Shown here one piece after another: positions 17,453 to 26,338 of a stretch of DNA of 52,355 nucleotides. The position numbers and the translations under genes are program-made. The notes below the pieces were generated by a model. The model had not been told where the DNA came from. It did not search any database and saw only the letters and a program-made list of their open reading frames with translations. The stretch spans positions 55,266 to 107,620 of the forward strand of contig NZ_LKIR01000008.1 in NCBI RefSeq assembly GCF_001462205.1. The letters run 5' to 3'. Every line of letters starts with the position of its first letter. Position 1 is the stretch's first letter. Origin of the DNA: Haloparvum sedimenti (GTDB taxonomy: Archaea; Halobacteriota; Halobacteria; Halobacteriales; Haloferacaceae).

Positions 17453-18097
17453 ATGCGAACCTCCCGACGGGTCTTTCTGTCGAGCGCGGCCGCTGCGGGC
17501 GCGACCGGCGTCGCCGGCTGTCTCGGCGGCGGCTCCGACGACGGTCCCTCCGAGTACGACTGCGACACCGCCGAACCGGAACCGGTCGCCGAGCTCCCGC
17601 AGCCGGTCGCCGGCGACCCGGATGCGGACGTGGTGGTGGCCGCCTTCGAGGACTTCGGCTGCCCCCACTGCGCGACGTGGGTGCTGGAGGAGTACCCGAC
17701 CATCGAGTCGGAGTACGTCGATCCGGGCGAGATCCGGTTCGAGCACTGGGACTTCCCGATCCCGGTCACCGACTGGTCGACGCCGGTCGCCAACGCCGGC
17801 CGCGGCGTGCAGGAGCGCGCCGGCGACGAGGCGTTCTTCGCGTTCGCCAAGCGGGCCTACGAACTGCAGGACGAGCACTCCCTCGACGCCGTCGGCACCG
17901 CGGCCGAGGCGGCCGACGCCGACCCGTGCGCGGCCATCGCCGACGCCGAGCACGAGCCGTACGAGGCGGTCATCTCCGGAAATCGCTCGGAGGGTGAGGA
18001 GCGCGGCGTGGGCGGGACGCCGACGGTGTTCGTCAACGGCGAGAGCGTCGAGCCGACCGCCGACGCCGTTTCCGAGGCGATCGAGAACGCGCTGTAA
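17453..18097 (+). CDS. DsbA-like thiol-disulfide oxidoreductase, Tat-exported lipoprotein
   Basis: 214 aa. The N terminus has a twin-arginine signal (SRRVFLSS, R5-R6) followed by a hydrophobic stretch and a lipobox ending GVAGC, with C23 the predicted lipidated residue. The protein is therefore likely anchored outside the cell membrane. A thioredoxin fold follows with the active site FGCPHC (C70, C73) and the cis-proline loop GGTPTVFVNG. It should oxidise or isomerise disulfides in exported proteins. Start 17453 places the RR signal at the N terminus; an upstream ATG at 17429 is less fitting. It is separated from an MFS gene by nine bases, so the two are probably one transcript. Confidence 0.9.
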   Translation: MRTSRRVFLSSAAAAGATGVAGCLGGGSDDGPSEYDCDTAEPEPVAELPQPVAGDPDADVVVAAFEDFGCPHCATWVLEEYPTIESEYVDPGEIRFEHWDFPIPVTDWSTPVANAGRGVQERAGDEAFFAFAKRAYELQDEHSLDAVGTAAEAADADPCAAIADAEHEPYEAVISGNRSEGEERGVGGTPTVFVNGESVEPTADAVSEAIENAL

Positions 18098-18106
18098 GCC
18101 GATCCC

Positions 18107-19348
18107 ATGAGCGACGTGGCGCATCGGAGCGACCGCCGCCGCCTCGCGGTCGTCGTCTGGGCCGTCCTCGTCTCGCAGGTGTTCCTCTATCCCGGAGTCC
18201 CGACGCTCGTGGACGCGCTGGGCGCGCCGAGCGCCGGCATCGACGCCGGCATGTGGTTCCTCGTCGCCGAGTTCGCGGCGTTCGTGGCGTTCGCCGGCGT
18301 CTGGGGCGCGATGAGCGACGCCACCGGCCGGCGCGTGGCGCTCGTCGTGGTCGGGGCCGTCGGCGGCGGCCTGACCTACCTCGCGGTACCCCTCTTGCCC
18401 GGCCTCGGCGTCGGCTTCGGCGGCGTGCTCCTCATGCGCGTCGTCGGCGGGGCGTTCACCATCGGCGCCTTCTCGCTCGGCATCACGATGCTGATGGACC
18501 TCCGCGGCGGCCACGGTCGGAACATGGGCGCGGCCGGCATCGCCATCGGCTTCGGCGCGGCGGTCGGCTCCGTCGTCGGCGGTCGGCTCGCGGACGCCGA
18601 CCCGTTCTACCCGCTCTACGCCGGCGGCGCGGTCCTGCTGGGCGCGGCGCTTCTGGCGTCGACCGTGTCTGACCGGACGGAAGCGACGACCGCGGGTGCG
18701 GGCGGAGCGGCGGCGCCGACCGACGACGACCGGCCCGGATTCCGGGAGATCGCCCGGCGGATGCGCGCGATGCCCGGCCTGCTGGTCCCCTTCGCGTTCG
18801 GCTTCATCGACCGGTTGACGGCCGGATTCTTCGCGCTCGTCGGCGTCTACTACTTCCAGGACCCGGCGGTGTTCGGCCTCTCGGCGTTCGGCGCGGGGCT
18901 CACGCTCGCGCTGTTCTTCCTCCCGTTCGCGCTGCTGCAGTACCCGATGGGTGTGCTCTCGGACCGGATCGGCCGCTTCTACCCGGTCGTCGCCGGGTCG
19001 CTCGCGTACGGCGCGGTCATCGCGGGCGTCGGCCTGGCGCCGACCTACCCGGTCGCCGCGCTGTTGATGGTGCTCGTCGGGGTCTGCGGCGCGCTCGTGG
19101 CGCCCGCAACGATGGCGCTCGTGACCGACATCGTGGCGCCGAGCGAGCGAGGGGCGGCGATGGGGCTGTTCAACGTGTTCGGGTCGCTCGGGTTCCTCAC
19201 CGGATTTCTCGTCGGCGGCACCGTCACCGAGGGGTTCGACTACCTGACGGCGTTCCTGGTCGTCGGCGGGCTCGAACTCGCCATCGCGGTCCTGCTGTTC
19301 CCCGCGGTGCGGGTCATCACCGCGGAGACGGGGCCCGGACCCTCGTAG
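18107..19348 (+). CDS. Major facilitator superfamily transporter
   Basis: 413 aa, about 12 membrane helices. Signature loops are GAMSDATGRRVA in the first half and GVLSDRIGRFYP in the second. A central acidic loop (around residues 185-215) separates the halves. The likely co-transcription with the DsbA-like lipoprotein nine bases upstream is the only clue to role; the substrate is unknown. It converges on a rhodanese gene after 34 bp. Confidence 0.88.
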   Translation: MSDVAHRSDRRRLAVVVWAVLVSQVFLYPGVPTLVDALGAPSAGIDAGMWFLVAEFAAFVAFAGVWGAMSDATGRRVALVVVGAVGGGLTYLAVPLLPGLGVGFGGVLLMRVVGGAFTIGAFSLGITMLMDLRGGHGRNMGAAGIAIGFGAAVGSVVGGRLADADPFYPLYAGGAVLLGAALLASTVSDRTEATTAGAGGAAAPTDDDRPGFREIARRMRAMPGLLVPFAFGFIDRLTAGFFALVGVYYFQDPAVFGLSAFGAGLTLALFFLPFALLQYPMGVLSDRIGRFYPVVAGSLAYGAVIAGVGLAPTYPVAALLMVLVGVCGALVAPATMALVTDIVAPSERGAAMGLFNVFGSLGFLTGFLVGGTVTEGFDYLTAFLVVGGLELAIAVLLFPAVRVITAETGPGPS

Positions 19349-19382
19349 CGACCGTCGGTCGGCCGATCGGCCGGGCGGCCGC

Positions 19383-20201
19383 TCACTCGTCCTCGCCGGT
19401 CCCGCCGCGCGGGGCCGGACCGGTCACCAGCTCGCCGTCCCTGGCGCGCCACTCCGTGAGGCTCCCCTCGTAGATCCCCACGTCGCGGAACCCCAGCCAC
19501 CGCAACACGACGTAGGTGTGGCTCAGCCGGCGGGCGGTGTTGCAGTAGAGGATCACGGGGTGGTCCGGGGTGACTCCCCGGTCCGCGAACAGTTCCCGCA
19601 GCGTCTCGCGGTCCTTCACGCCGCGCGTCCCGGGGTCGACCGCCTCGGTCCAGTCGAACCGCACGGCGCCGGGCAGGTGACCTGCCTCGTACTCCTCGCG
19701 GTCGCGGGTGTCCACGAGCACGCCGTCGCCAGCGACCGCGGCGCGCACGCGCTCGGCGTCGACCAGGGGAGAGTCGCGGCCCGTCACGCGCTCCGGCACC
19801 ACCGCGACCGGATCCGGCGAGACGCCCTCGTCGCTGACCTCGTGCTCGCGCTTCCACGAGCTGAAGTCGCCGTTCAGCAGGCGCACGTCCTCGTAGCCGT
19901 ACACGAGGGCGGTGACCAGAAACCGGGCGGCGAAGACGCCGTTCGTGTCGTCGTACGCGACGAGGGTCCGGTCCCGGGACAGGCCGGCCTCCCCCAGCAG
20001 GTCGGCGAACGCCTCGGCGCCGGGGAGGTGGCCGGCGTCGGCGTCGCCGTCGCTCCGGAACGCGTCGAAGGGGACGTTCACCGCGCCGGGGACGTGGCCG
20101 AGCGCGTCGTACTCCCAGGCGTCGCGCACGTCGACGACGCGAACGTCGGGGTCGTCGAGCCGCCCCGCGAGCCACGACGCGTCGACGATGATCTCGTCCA
20201 T
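19383..20201 (-). CDS. Thiosulfate/3-mercaptopyruvate sulfurtransferase (tandem rhodanese)
   Basis: 272 aa with two rhodanese domains. The N-terminal domain (about 5-125) has VVDVRDAWEYDALGHVPGA but has lost the catalytic Cys (LVAYDDTNG). The C-terminal domain (about 150-265) has the active loop ILYCNTARR, with Cys and the following Arg residues. This inactive-plus-active layout is standard for the family, which moves sulfane sulfur from thiosulfate or mercaptopyruvate to cyanide or thiols. The start at 20201 is chosen because the upstream open frame overlaps the divergent gene. It diverges from a second rhodanese, with 188 bp between the starts. Confidence 0.93.
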   Translation of the reverse strand: MDEIIVDASWLAGRLDDPDVRVVDVRDAWEYDALGHVPGAVNVPFDAFRSDGDADAGHLPGAEAFADLLGEAGLSRDRTLVAYDDTNGVFAARFLVTALVYGYEDVRLLNGDFSSWKREHEVSDEGVSPDPVAVVPERVTGRDSPLVDAERVRAAVAGDGVLVDTRDREEYEAGHLPGAVRFDWTEAVDPGTRGVKDRETLRELFADRGVTPDHPVILYCNTARRLSHTYVVLRWLGFRDVGIYEGSLTEWRARDGELVTGPAPRGGTGEDE

Positions 20202-20389
20202 GCCGGTGCCACGGCCGCGAGGGGTTAGACTCCTCGGCTCCCGACACGGCCTGCCGCGGTCGAGGACGCCGCGTCCGAGACCACCGACCGCTCCGACGAT
20301 CTGGCAAAAACCTCCGATTGATCGGACGAGAGGCGGCTTTCTCCTGCACAGGGTACACTTTACCCAACGCGACCCGTACATCGACGCGT

Positions 20390-21253
20390 ATGGTCGACGA
20401 TTCATACGCGAACGACGTGCTCGTGTCCGCCGACTGGGTCGAGGCGCGTCTCGACGAGTTCGAGAGCGACGACCCCGCCCTGCGACTGGTGGAGGTCGAC
20501 GTGGACACCGAGTCCTACGACGAGGCCCACGCGCCCGGCGCGGTCGGGTTCAACTGGGAGACCCAGCTCCAGGACCAGACGCAGCGCGACATCCTCGAGA
20601 AGGACGACTTCGAGGAGCTGCTCGGCTCCCACGGCATCTCCGAGGAGTCGACGGTCGTGCTGTACGGCGACAACGCCAACTGGTTCGCGGCGTACGCCTA
20701 CTGGCAGTTCAAGTACTACGGCCACGACGACGTGCGCCTGCTGGACGGCGGCCGCGAGTACTGGGTCGAGAACGACTACCCGACGACCGACGAGGCGCCC
20801 GAGTTCTCCGCGGTCGAGTACGACGCCGCCGGCCCCCACGAGAGCATCCGCGCGTACCGCGACGACGTGGAGAAGGCGATCCGACGCGGCGTGCCGCTCG
20901 TCGACGTGCGCTCGCCCGAGGAGTACCGCGGCGAGGTGCTCGCCCCGCCGGGACTCAACGAGACCGCCCAGCGCGGCGGCCACATCCCCGGCGCGAAGAA
21001 CATCTCGTGGGCGGACGTGACCGACGACGACGGCCTGTTCAAGGGCCGCGACGAGCTCGCGGAGCTGTACGCCGCGGAGGGCATCGAGGGCGAGGAGACC
21101 ACCGTCGCCTACTGCCGCATCGGCGAGCGCTCCTCGGTCGCGTGGTTCGCGCTCCACGAACTGCTCGGTTACGACGCCGTCAACTACGACGGTTCCTGGA
21201 CCGAGTGGGGCAACCTCGTCGACGCGCCCATCGAGACGGGCGACGGCGCGTAA
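20390..21253 (+). CDS. Thiosulfate/3-mercaptopyruvate sulfurtransferase (tandem rhodanese)
   Basis: 287 aa, two rhodanese domains. The N-terminal domain lacks the Cys (VVLYGDNANWFAAY). The C-terminal domain carries it in TVAYCRIGERSS, with the loop beginning CRIGER as in thiosulfate sulfurtransferases. The insertion LAPPGLNETAQRGGHIPGAKN is typical of SseA-like longer forms. The preceding TACACTTTACCC region (about 20353-20364) offers a TATA-like signal at leaderless distance from the ATG at 20390. It is a divergent neighbour of another rhodanese, with distinct active-site loop residues, so the two may prefer different sulfur donors. Confidence 0.93.
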   Translation: MVDDSYANDVLVSADWVEARLDEFESDDPALRLVEVDVDTESYDEAHAPGAVGFNWETQLQDQTQRDILEKDDFEELLGSHGISEESTVVLYGDNANWFAAYAYWQFKYYGHDDVRLLDGGREYWVENDYPTTDEAPEFSAVEYDAAGPHESIRAYRDDVEKAIRRGVPLVDVRSPEEYRGEVLAPPGLNETAQRGGHIPGAKNISWADVTDDDGLFKGRDELAELYAAEGIEGEETTVAYCRIGERSSVAWFALHELLGYDAVNYDGSWTEWGNLVDAPIETGDGA

Positions 21254-21374
21254 GCGGGTCGCTCTGACCGTCGGCCCTGCCGATCCCCCGGCATTTCCGC
21301 GGTCCCATCGGTCGTTCCCGCCACCTTCTGGCGCCCCCGCCGGACTTAGGAGCGACCGCGCCGTGAGTCCATTT

Positions 21375-22028
21375 ATGAACGCTGACGCGCTGCTCGAAGG
21401 AGTTCGCGAGGCGACCGCGACGGAGCTGTCCAGACTCGGCTCCTCGAAGGCGCTGTACGCCGACACCGGGGGAGACCTCGACGCCGAGACGGTGTTCCGC
21501 GCCGCCGAGACCGCCGAGCGCGCCGCCGCGGAGACGTTCGAGGCGTGGGCCGACGCGGAGGCGAACGAGACGGCCGCGGCCGCATACCGTGAGACCGCGG
21601 CGGAGGAGCGCGAGCACGCCGAGCGCGTCCGCGAGGAGCTCGACGGGGACGCGGCCGGAGAGGCTGCCGGCGCGTCCGACGAGGAGGGGGTACCCGCACT
21701 GGCGGCCCACCTCCGCGGCCTCGACGACACGGTCGCACGCGCCGGGGGATTCCTCGGTCGCGTGCTGGTCGCGGACGAGTCGAAGTCGCAGTACGTCGGC
21801 TACTTCGTGGGCGACGCGGACCCGCAGAGCGCCGCCGTCTTCCGCGATCTCCGCGGCGACCTCGAAGGACAACGCGAACGCGCGCTCGACCTGCTGGACG
21901 CGGTCTGCGAGACCGAGGCGGACTGGGAGCGCGCCGAGGCCGCCGCGGTCGAGGCCGTCGAAGCGGCCTACGAGGCCCACGTCGAGGCGCTCGAGTCGCT
22001 CGGCGTGGACCCGAAGCCGGTCTGTTGA
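21375..22028 (+). CDS. Ferritin-like/rubrerythrin-family protein
   Basis: 217 aa, almost entirely helical and rich in Ala and Glu. The N-terminal part has the haloarchaeal SRLGSSKALYA segment. Then come two helices with carboxylate/His positions in the ferritin-like pattern (AAETFEAWAD and EEREHAERV), suggesting a di-iron site. The C-terminal half is a second pair of helices. No rubredoxin-type CxxC is present. Haloarchaeal relatives are annotated variously as rubrerythrin-like or, doubtfully, as antitermination factors, so function is uncertain. The ATG at 21375 is preferred to the GTG at 21363 because a TATA-like ACTTAGG lies 25-31 nt before it. A tandem repeat begins five bases after the stop. 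Confidence 0.72.
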   Translation: MNADALLEGVREATATELSRLGSSKALYADTGGDLDAETVFRAAETAERAAAETFEAWADAEANETAAAAYRETAAEEREHAERVREELDGDAAGEAAGASDEEGVPALAAHLRGLDDTVARAGGFLGRVLVADESKSQYVGYFVGDADPQSAAVFRDLRGDLEGQRERALDLLDAVCETEADWERAEAAAVEAVEAAYEAHVEALESLGVDPKPVC

Positions 22029-22032
22029 GCGC

Positions 22033-22136
22033 GGAACGGGAGCCGCCCCGTCGCAATCGGAACAGAAATTTCTCCACAGCGACCGGAACAGAAATCGCCC
22101 CGCAGCAACCGGAACAGAAATCGCGCCGTAGTCTCA
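22033..22136 (+). repeat. Four-copy 26-bp tandem repeat
   Basis: Units start at 22033, 22059, 22085 and 22111. The last three begin GGAACAGAAAT, and the first is a degenerate GGAACGGGAG version. Units 2 and 3 differ mostly in the middle. The array fills the gap between the ferritin-like gene and the DUF357 gene and ends about 50 nt before the latter's ATG. Confidence 0.88.
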
Positions 22137-22185
22137 CGCCGCGGCGACCGCGGCGCTTTTTCCCTCCGCCGCCGCACGAACGGGC

Positions 22186-22470
22186 ATGAGCGCCGACCTG
22201 GAAGAGAAGACGGACCGCTACGAGCGGATGTTGGCCGACGCGCTCGACGCCGCCGAGCCGCGTCCCCCTGCCGACACGCACCTCGGGCGGGCGGCCGCGG
22301 ACTGCGCGGAGATGGCCGAGTCCTACCTCGCGGACGGCCGGCATTTCCGCGAGGCCGACGACCCCGTGAACGCGCTGGCGTCGTACTCGTACGGCTACGG
22401 CTGGCTCGACGCCGGCGTCCGGATGGGGCTGTTCGAGGTGCCCGAGGACACCGAGCTGTTCACGACCTGA
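22186..22470 (+). CDS. DUF357 family protein
   Basis: 94 aa, all helical, with the family's C-terminal pattern of ALASYSYGYGWLDAGVRMG. DUF357 is a small archaeal family of unknown function whose fold is a helical hairpin repeat. No catalytic residues can be named. The start at 22186 follows a GGGC leader, and CTTTTTCCC at 22155-22163 may be the TATA region. A tandem repeat occupies the upstream gap and may affect expression. It converges on the DUF2062 gene. Confidence 0.85.
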   Translation: MSADLEEKTDRYERMLADALDAAEPRPPADTHLGRAAADCAEMAESYLADGRHFREADDPVNALASYSYGYGWLDAGVRMGLFEVPEDTELFTT

Positions 22471-22500
22471 TCAGGAACCGCCAGACGTTCGACCCCGCCG

Positions 22501-23040
22501 TTACTCCTCTGCGGCGTCCTCGTCGCCCTCGACGATCCCCTCGACGCTCTCGACGATGGCGAGGTCCGCGGCGCGGAACGCCTTCACGACGCGGTGGCAG
22601 ACGAAGTAGCTCGGCACCGCGGCGACGACCGCGAGGATGACGTTGCCGACCACCAGCCGGATCACCACGTCGTTGGCCGCCGAGAGGGTCGGCGCGGTCG
22701 GCGTCGCTCCCTCGACCGGCCCGAGCAGGACGGTGCCGAGGGTGAAGCTCGCGCCGTAGACGCCCCACTTCACCGCGGGGTTGAACACCAGCACCGAGGC
22801 GAACAGCGCGATCTTCGAGACGCGCTCGAAGAGCCACGCGATGAGGAAGAACAGGAGCACGCCCGTCCCGAGCGTCGGCAACATCGTGATGAAGACGCCG
22901 AGCGCGAAGCTCCGCGAGACCTCAACCGAAGAGTACTCGTCCGCGAAGGCGCGTCGGAGCTCCGTCCGGATCCGCTCGGCCCATCGATCGAGCCGGCGCC
23001 GGAGCTGCGCCCACCAGCGAGCGAGACGCGCCCGAATCAT
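22501..23040 (-). CDS. DUF2062 membrane protein
   Basis: 179 aa. A basic amphipathic N terminus (residues 1-30, many Arg) precedes three or four hydrophobic segments (about 45-72, 78-100 and 128-150). The blocks SVEVSRSFALGVFITMLPTLG and FNPAVKWGVYGAS (in part) match DUF2062, an integral membrane family sometimes fused to glycosyltransferases. The role is unknown. The acidic tail is typical of halophiles. It is located between DUF357 and cysS, with cysS 82 bp away on the same strand. Confidence 0.86.
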   Translation of the reverse strand: MIRARLARWWAQLRRRLDRWAERIRTELRRAFADEYSSVEVSRSFALGVFITMLPTLGTGVLLFFLIAWLFERVSKIALFASVLVFNPAVKWGVYGASFTLGTVLLGPVEGATPTAPTLSAANDVVIRLVVGNVILAVVAAVPSYFVCHRVVKAFRAADLAIVESVEGIVEGDEDAAEE

Positions 23041-23122
23041 TGTCGTCCGATAGCCCGGCTCACCTCAAGTAGCTGTCGACGCCGACAGTTCGTCCGGCCG
23101 GGAGGAGACGGGACGCGCCCCG

Positions 23123-24652
23123 CTACTCGAAGCGGTACGTCGGTCCCTCGGAGGAGTCCTCGACGGTCACGCCGACCGCCTCCAGCGCGTCCCGGAGCTC
23201 GTCCGCGCGCTCGTACTCGCCCGCCTCTCGGGCCGATTCGCGAAGGTCGAGTACCAGCTCGACCAGCTCCTCGGCCAGTTCGACCTCGCCGCCAGCCTCG
23301 GCGCCGGCCGCGCCGAACTGCAGCCCGAGCACGTCGCCGCCGAGTTTCTCGAACGCCTCGACGGCCTCGCGAAGGCCGCGGTAGTCGTAGCCGGAGAGGG
23401 CGTCCGCGTCGTCCGCCCCCTCCGCCTCGTCGGCCGTCTCCACCGCGTCGACGTGTCTGTTCACGGCGTCGGTCAGGTCCAGAAGCGCCGCGGTCGCCTC
23501 CCGGAGGTTGAGGTCGTCGTCCATGGCCCGCTCGAACTCCTCGCGGGTCGCAGCGACCGCCTCGCGGAGGTCCTCGTCGGTCACCTTCGCGCGGGCGTCG
23601 ACCGAGTCGACCGCCGCGACCGCGCGGTCGTAGGTGCGCGAGAGCCGGTCCCAGCGCTCCTCGGCCTCCGCGACCGTCTCGTCGGTCAGCGCCTGCTCGG
23701 ACCGGTAGGCGGCGCCCGCGTAGAAGGTGCGGAGGACATTGACGCCGAGTTCCTCCAGCGCGTCCGGGACGGTCCAGAAGTTACCGATCGAGGAGGACAT
23801 CTTCTCCCCCTCCATCGAGAGCAGGCCGCAGTGGAGCCAGTAGCGCGCGAACGTCTCGCCCGAGGCGGCCTCCGACTGCGCGATCTCGTTCTCGTGGTGG
23901 GGGAAGACGAGGTCGCGGCCGCCCATGTGGATGTCCAGCGTCTCACCGAGGTGCGTGGTCGACATCGCCGAGCACTCGACGTGCCAGCCCGGCCGCCCCT
24001 CGCCCCACGGGGAGTCCCACGTCTGTCCCTTCGGCGTCTCCGCGCCGTGGTCGTGTTTGGCGTGTTCGCGGACGGCGGTCTCGCTCACGCCGTCCGCCTT
24101 CCAGAGCGCGAAGTCCGCCGGGTTGCGCTTCTCGGAGCGCTCGTCCGGCTCGCCCTGCGCTTCCAGCTCCTCGACGTCCTGGTTGGAGAGCTTGCCGTAC
24201 TCCGGGAACTCGGTCACGTCGAAGTAGACGGAGCCGTTCGACTCGTAGGCGTAGCCGGCCTCCACCAGCCGCTCGACCAGTTCCACGATCTCCGGGACGT
24301 GCTCGGAGACGCGCGGGTACACCTCCGCGCGGAGGAGGTTGAGTCCGCGCATCGACTCGAACACCTCCGCGGTGAACGTCTCGGCCACGTCCGCCTCGCC
24401 GGTCCACGCCTCGCGCTCGCCGACGCGGGCGGTGATCTTCTCGTTCACGTCGGTGACGTTCTCGACGTGGCGCACGTCGTAGCCCCGGTAGGCGAGCCAG
24501 CGGTGCAGCACGTCCGCGTGGAACCACAGCCGGGCGTGGCCCAGGTGCGGGTCGTCCGAGACCGTCAGCCCACAGACGTACAGCAGAACCTCGTCGTCGG
24601 CCGAAAACTCCTCGCGGTCGCCCGTCAGGGTGTTGGTCACGGACAGGGTCAT
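23123..24652 (-). CDS. cysS: Cysteinyl-tRNA synthetase
   Basis: 509 aa class Ia synthetase that charges tRNA-Cys. The HIGH-type motif is DDPHLGHAR (near residue 35), preceded by the zinc Cys in YVCGLTV. Further zinc ligands are in HVECSAM and FPHHENE, and KMSSS occurs in EGEKMSSSIGN. The C-terminal helical anticodon-binding part runs from about residue 345 to the end, with an acidic insertion (EADEAEGADDAD-like, near 405-415). The start at 24652 gives MTLSVTNTLTGDREEF, standard for the family; the longer upstream frame is not conserved in kind. ilvA lies 71 bp upstream on the same strand. Confidence 0.97.
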   Translation of the reverse strand: MTLSVTNTLTGDREEFSADDEVLLYVCGLTVSDDPHLGHARLWFHADVLHRWLAYRGYDVRHVENVTDVNEKITARVGEREAWTGEADVAETFTAEVFESMRGLNLLRAEVYPRVSEHVPEIVELVERLVEAGYAYESNGSVYFDVTEFPEYGKLSNQDVEELEAQGEPDERSEKRNPADFALWKADGVSETAVREHAKHDHGAETPKGQTWDSPWGEGRPGWHVECSAMSTTHLGETLDIHMGGRDLVFPHHENEIAQSEAASGETFARYWLHCGLLSMEGEKMSSSIGNFWTVPDALEELGVNVLRTFYAGAAYRSEQALTDETVAEAEERWDRLSRTYDRAVAAVDSVDARAKVTDEDLREAVAATREEFERAMDDDLNLREATAALLDLTDAVNRHVDAVETADEAEGADDADALSGYDYRGLREAVEAFEKLGGDVLGLQFGAAGAEAGGEVELAEELVELVLDLRESAREAGEYERADELRDALEAVGVTVEDSSEGPTYRFE

Positions 24653-24723
24653 CGCCGGAGCGTACCCGCCCGCGAACTTTGAAAGCGTCGGATCGCGGGG
24701 GCGGAGGCGGGACTCGCCCTGCG

Positions 24724-26004
24724 CTACCGGACGCTCTCCTCCTCCGCCGTCGTGTGGCGCACGTCGAACCCCTCGCTCCGAAGCGCCGCGAGCACGCGTT
24801 CGGTGTGGGCGGGGCCGTTCGTCTCCACCTCGAAGACGAGGTCGGCGTCGCCGACCGGGAGGTCCGGACGGCTCCGCTCGTGACGCACCGTCCTGATGTT
24901 GGCGCGTTCGGCCCCGATGACCGTCGATATCTCGCCCATCTTCCCCGGCCCTTCGTCGATCCGGACGGTGACCTCCGCGAGCTGGCGGCGGTCGACCAGC
25001 GCGTGGGTCAACACCTCCTGCAGCGACGTGATGTCGATGTTCCCGCCGCACAGCACCGGGACGACCGTCTCTCCCTCCACGTCGAGGGCGTCCGACAGCA
25101 GCGCCGCGACGCTCACGGCGCCCGCGCCCTCGACCATCTGCTTGGCGCGTTCGAGCAGCAGCAGGATCGCGGCGGCCACGTCGTCGTCGGACACCTCGAC
25201 CACCTCGTCGACGTGTTCTCGAATGAGGCCGAGCGTCAGTTCGCTCACGCCGCCGGTCGCGATGCCGTCCGCTATCGTGTCCGGCTCCGCGAGGGAGACC
25301 GGCTCGCCCTTCTCCAGACTCGCCGCGACGGTCGAGGCGCCCTCCGTCTGGACGCCGACCACGCGCACGTCGGGGTTCCGAGCCTTCACCGCGGTCGCGA
25401 TGCCGCCGATCAGCCCGCCGCCGCCGATGGGCGCGATGACGGTGTCGGCGTCCGGCACCTGCTCGAGGATCTCCAGCCCGAGCGTCCCCTGTCCGGCGAC
25501 GATGTCGGGGTCGTCGAAGGCGTGGATGAACCGCACCGCCGGGTCGTCAGCGAGCGTCCGCGCGTGACTCATCGCGGCCGGGAACGCGCTCCCGTGGAGG
25601 ACGACCTCGGCGCCGTAGCCGCGCGTGGCCTCGATCTTCGTCCCCGGCGCGGACTCGGGCATGACGATGGTCGCGTCGATGCCGGCCTCCCGCGCCGCGA
25701 TGGCGACCCCCTGCGCGTGGTTGCCCGCGCTCGCGGCGACGACGCGTTCGACCGGCGGCTCCGCCGCACCGTCGGTTTCGCCGTCTTCGGTGCTCCGCCC
25801 GTCGACCAGCCGCGAGACGGCGTTGTACGCCCCGCGCGTCTTGAACGACCCCGTGCGCTGGAGGTGTTCCATCTTCAGGACGACCTCGGCGCCGCACCGC
25901 TCGCTCAGCGACCGGCTCCGCTCCGTCGACGTGCGCTGGACGATCTCCGCATCCGCCGCCCGCTCGGCTGCGCGTTCGATGTCGGCAATTGTCACGCCGG
26001 GCAT
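24724..26004 (-). CDS. ilvA: Threonine ammonia-lyase (threonine dehydratase) with ACT domain
   Basis: 426 aa. The PLP-dependent domain (about 1-325) has the cofactor lysine K55 in TGSFKTRGA, ASAGNHAQGVA, and the phosphate-binding glycine loop PIGGGGLIGG. A C-terminal ACT domain (about 345-415, TVRIDEGPGKMGEIS) is likely to give regulation by an amino acid such as isoleucine. It deaminates threonine to 2-oxobutanoate, the first step to isoleucine. There is a short acidic insertion near residue 75-85 (GRSTEDGETDG). Start 26004 (MPGVTIADIE) is preferred to 26031. Confidence 0.94.
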   Translation of the reverse strand: MPGVTIADIERAAERAADAEIVQRTSTERSRSLSERCGAEVVLKMEHLQRTGSFKTRGAYNAVSRLVDGRSTEDGETDGAAEPPVERVVAASAGNHAQGVAIAAREAGIDATIVMPESAPGTKIEATRGYGAEVVLHGSAFPAAMSHARTLADDPAVRFIHAFDDPDIVAGQGTLGLEILEQVPDADTVIAPIGGGGLIGGIATAVKARNPDVRVVGVQTEGASTVAASLEKGEPVSLAEPDTIADGIATGGVSELTLGLIREHVDEVVEVSDDDVAAAILLLLERAKQMVEGAGAVSVAALLSDALDVEGETVVPVLCGGNIDITSLQEVLTHALVDRRQLAEVTVRIDEGPGKMGEISTVIGAERANIRTVRHERSRPDLPVGDADLVFEVETNGPAHTERVLAALRSEGFDVRHTTAEEESVR

Positions 26005-26095
26005 GGTCCCCGACTCTCCGGCGGCGCTCAAAAGGTTGCGGATCGCGGCGCGGACCGGTTACCCGCCGCGGTGCGGACCGTTCGCTTCGCCGGGT

Positions 26096-26338
26096 CTACT
26101 GGTTTCCCTTTTCGCGGACGTTCCCCTCTCTCGACTCGATCCCCCGGTAGATCCAGATCGCGACCACGTACACCGCGAGGAACAGCAGGTAGCCGGTGAC
26201 GATCCCCACGAGGCGACCGCGGTCGAGCCCGTCGGGCAGCGTCGCGTCCAAGACGATCAGTCCGACGACGAAGACAACGAAGCTGAACGCCCCCGAGAGG
26301 AGGTAGACGCCCAGGTCGGACGAGAGCAGACGCTTCAC
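26096..26338 (-). CDS. Small two-helix membrane protein
   Basis: 80 aa from a GTG at 26338. A strong GGAGGT ribosome-binding site sits six bases before this GTG, which decides the start over an ATG at 26362. Two hydrophobic helices (about 10-32 and 43-62) flank a short polar loop with LPDGLDRGR. The tail is basic. It resembles small haloarchaeal membrane proteins of unknown role; no known domain was recognised. It lies between ilvA and the zinc-finger gene, all on the minus strand. Confidence 0.72.
   Translation of the reverse strand: MKRLLSSDLGVYLLSGAFSFVVFVVGLIVLDATLPDGLDRGRLVGIVTGYLLFLAVYVVAIWIYRGIESREGNVREKGNQ

Noticed and set aside
22033-22136. Tandem repeats as a CRISPR array
   Set aside because: There are no unique spacers of usual length and no cas genes; units abut directly.
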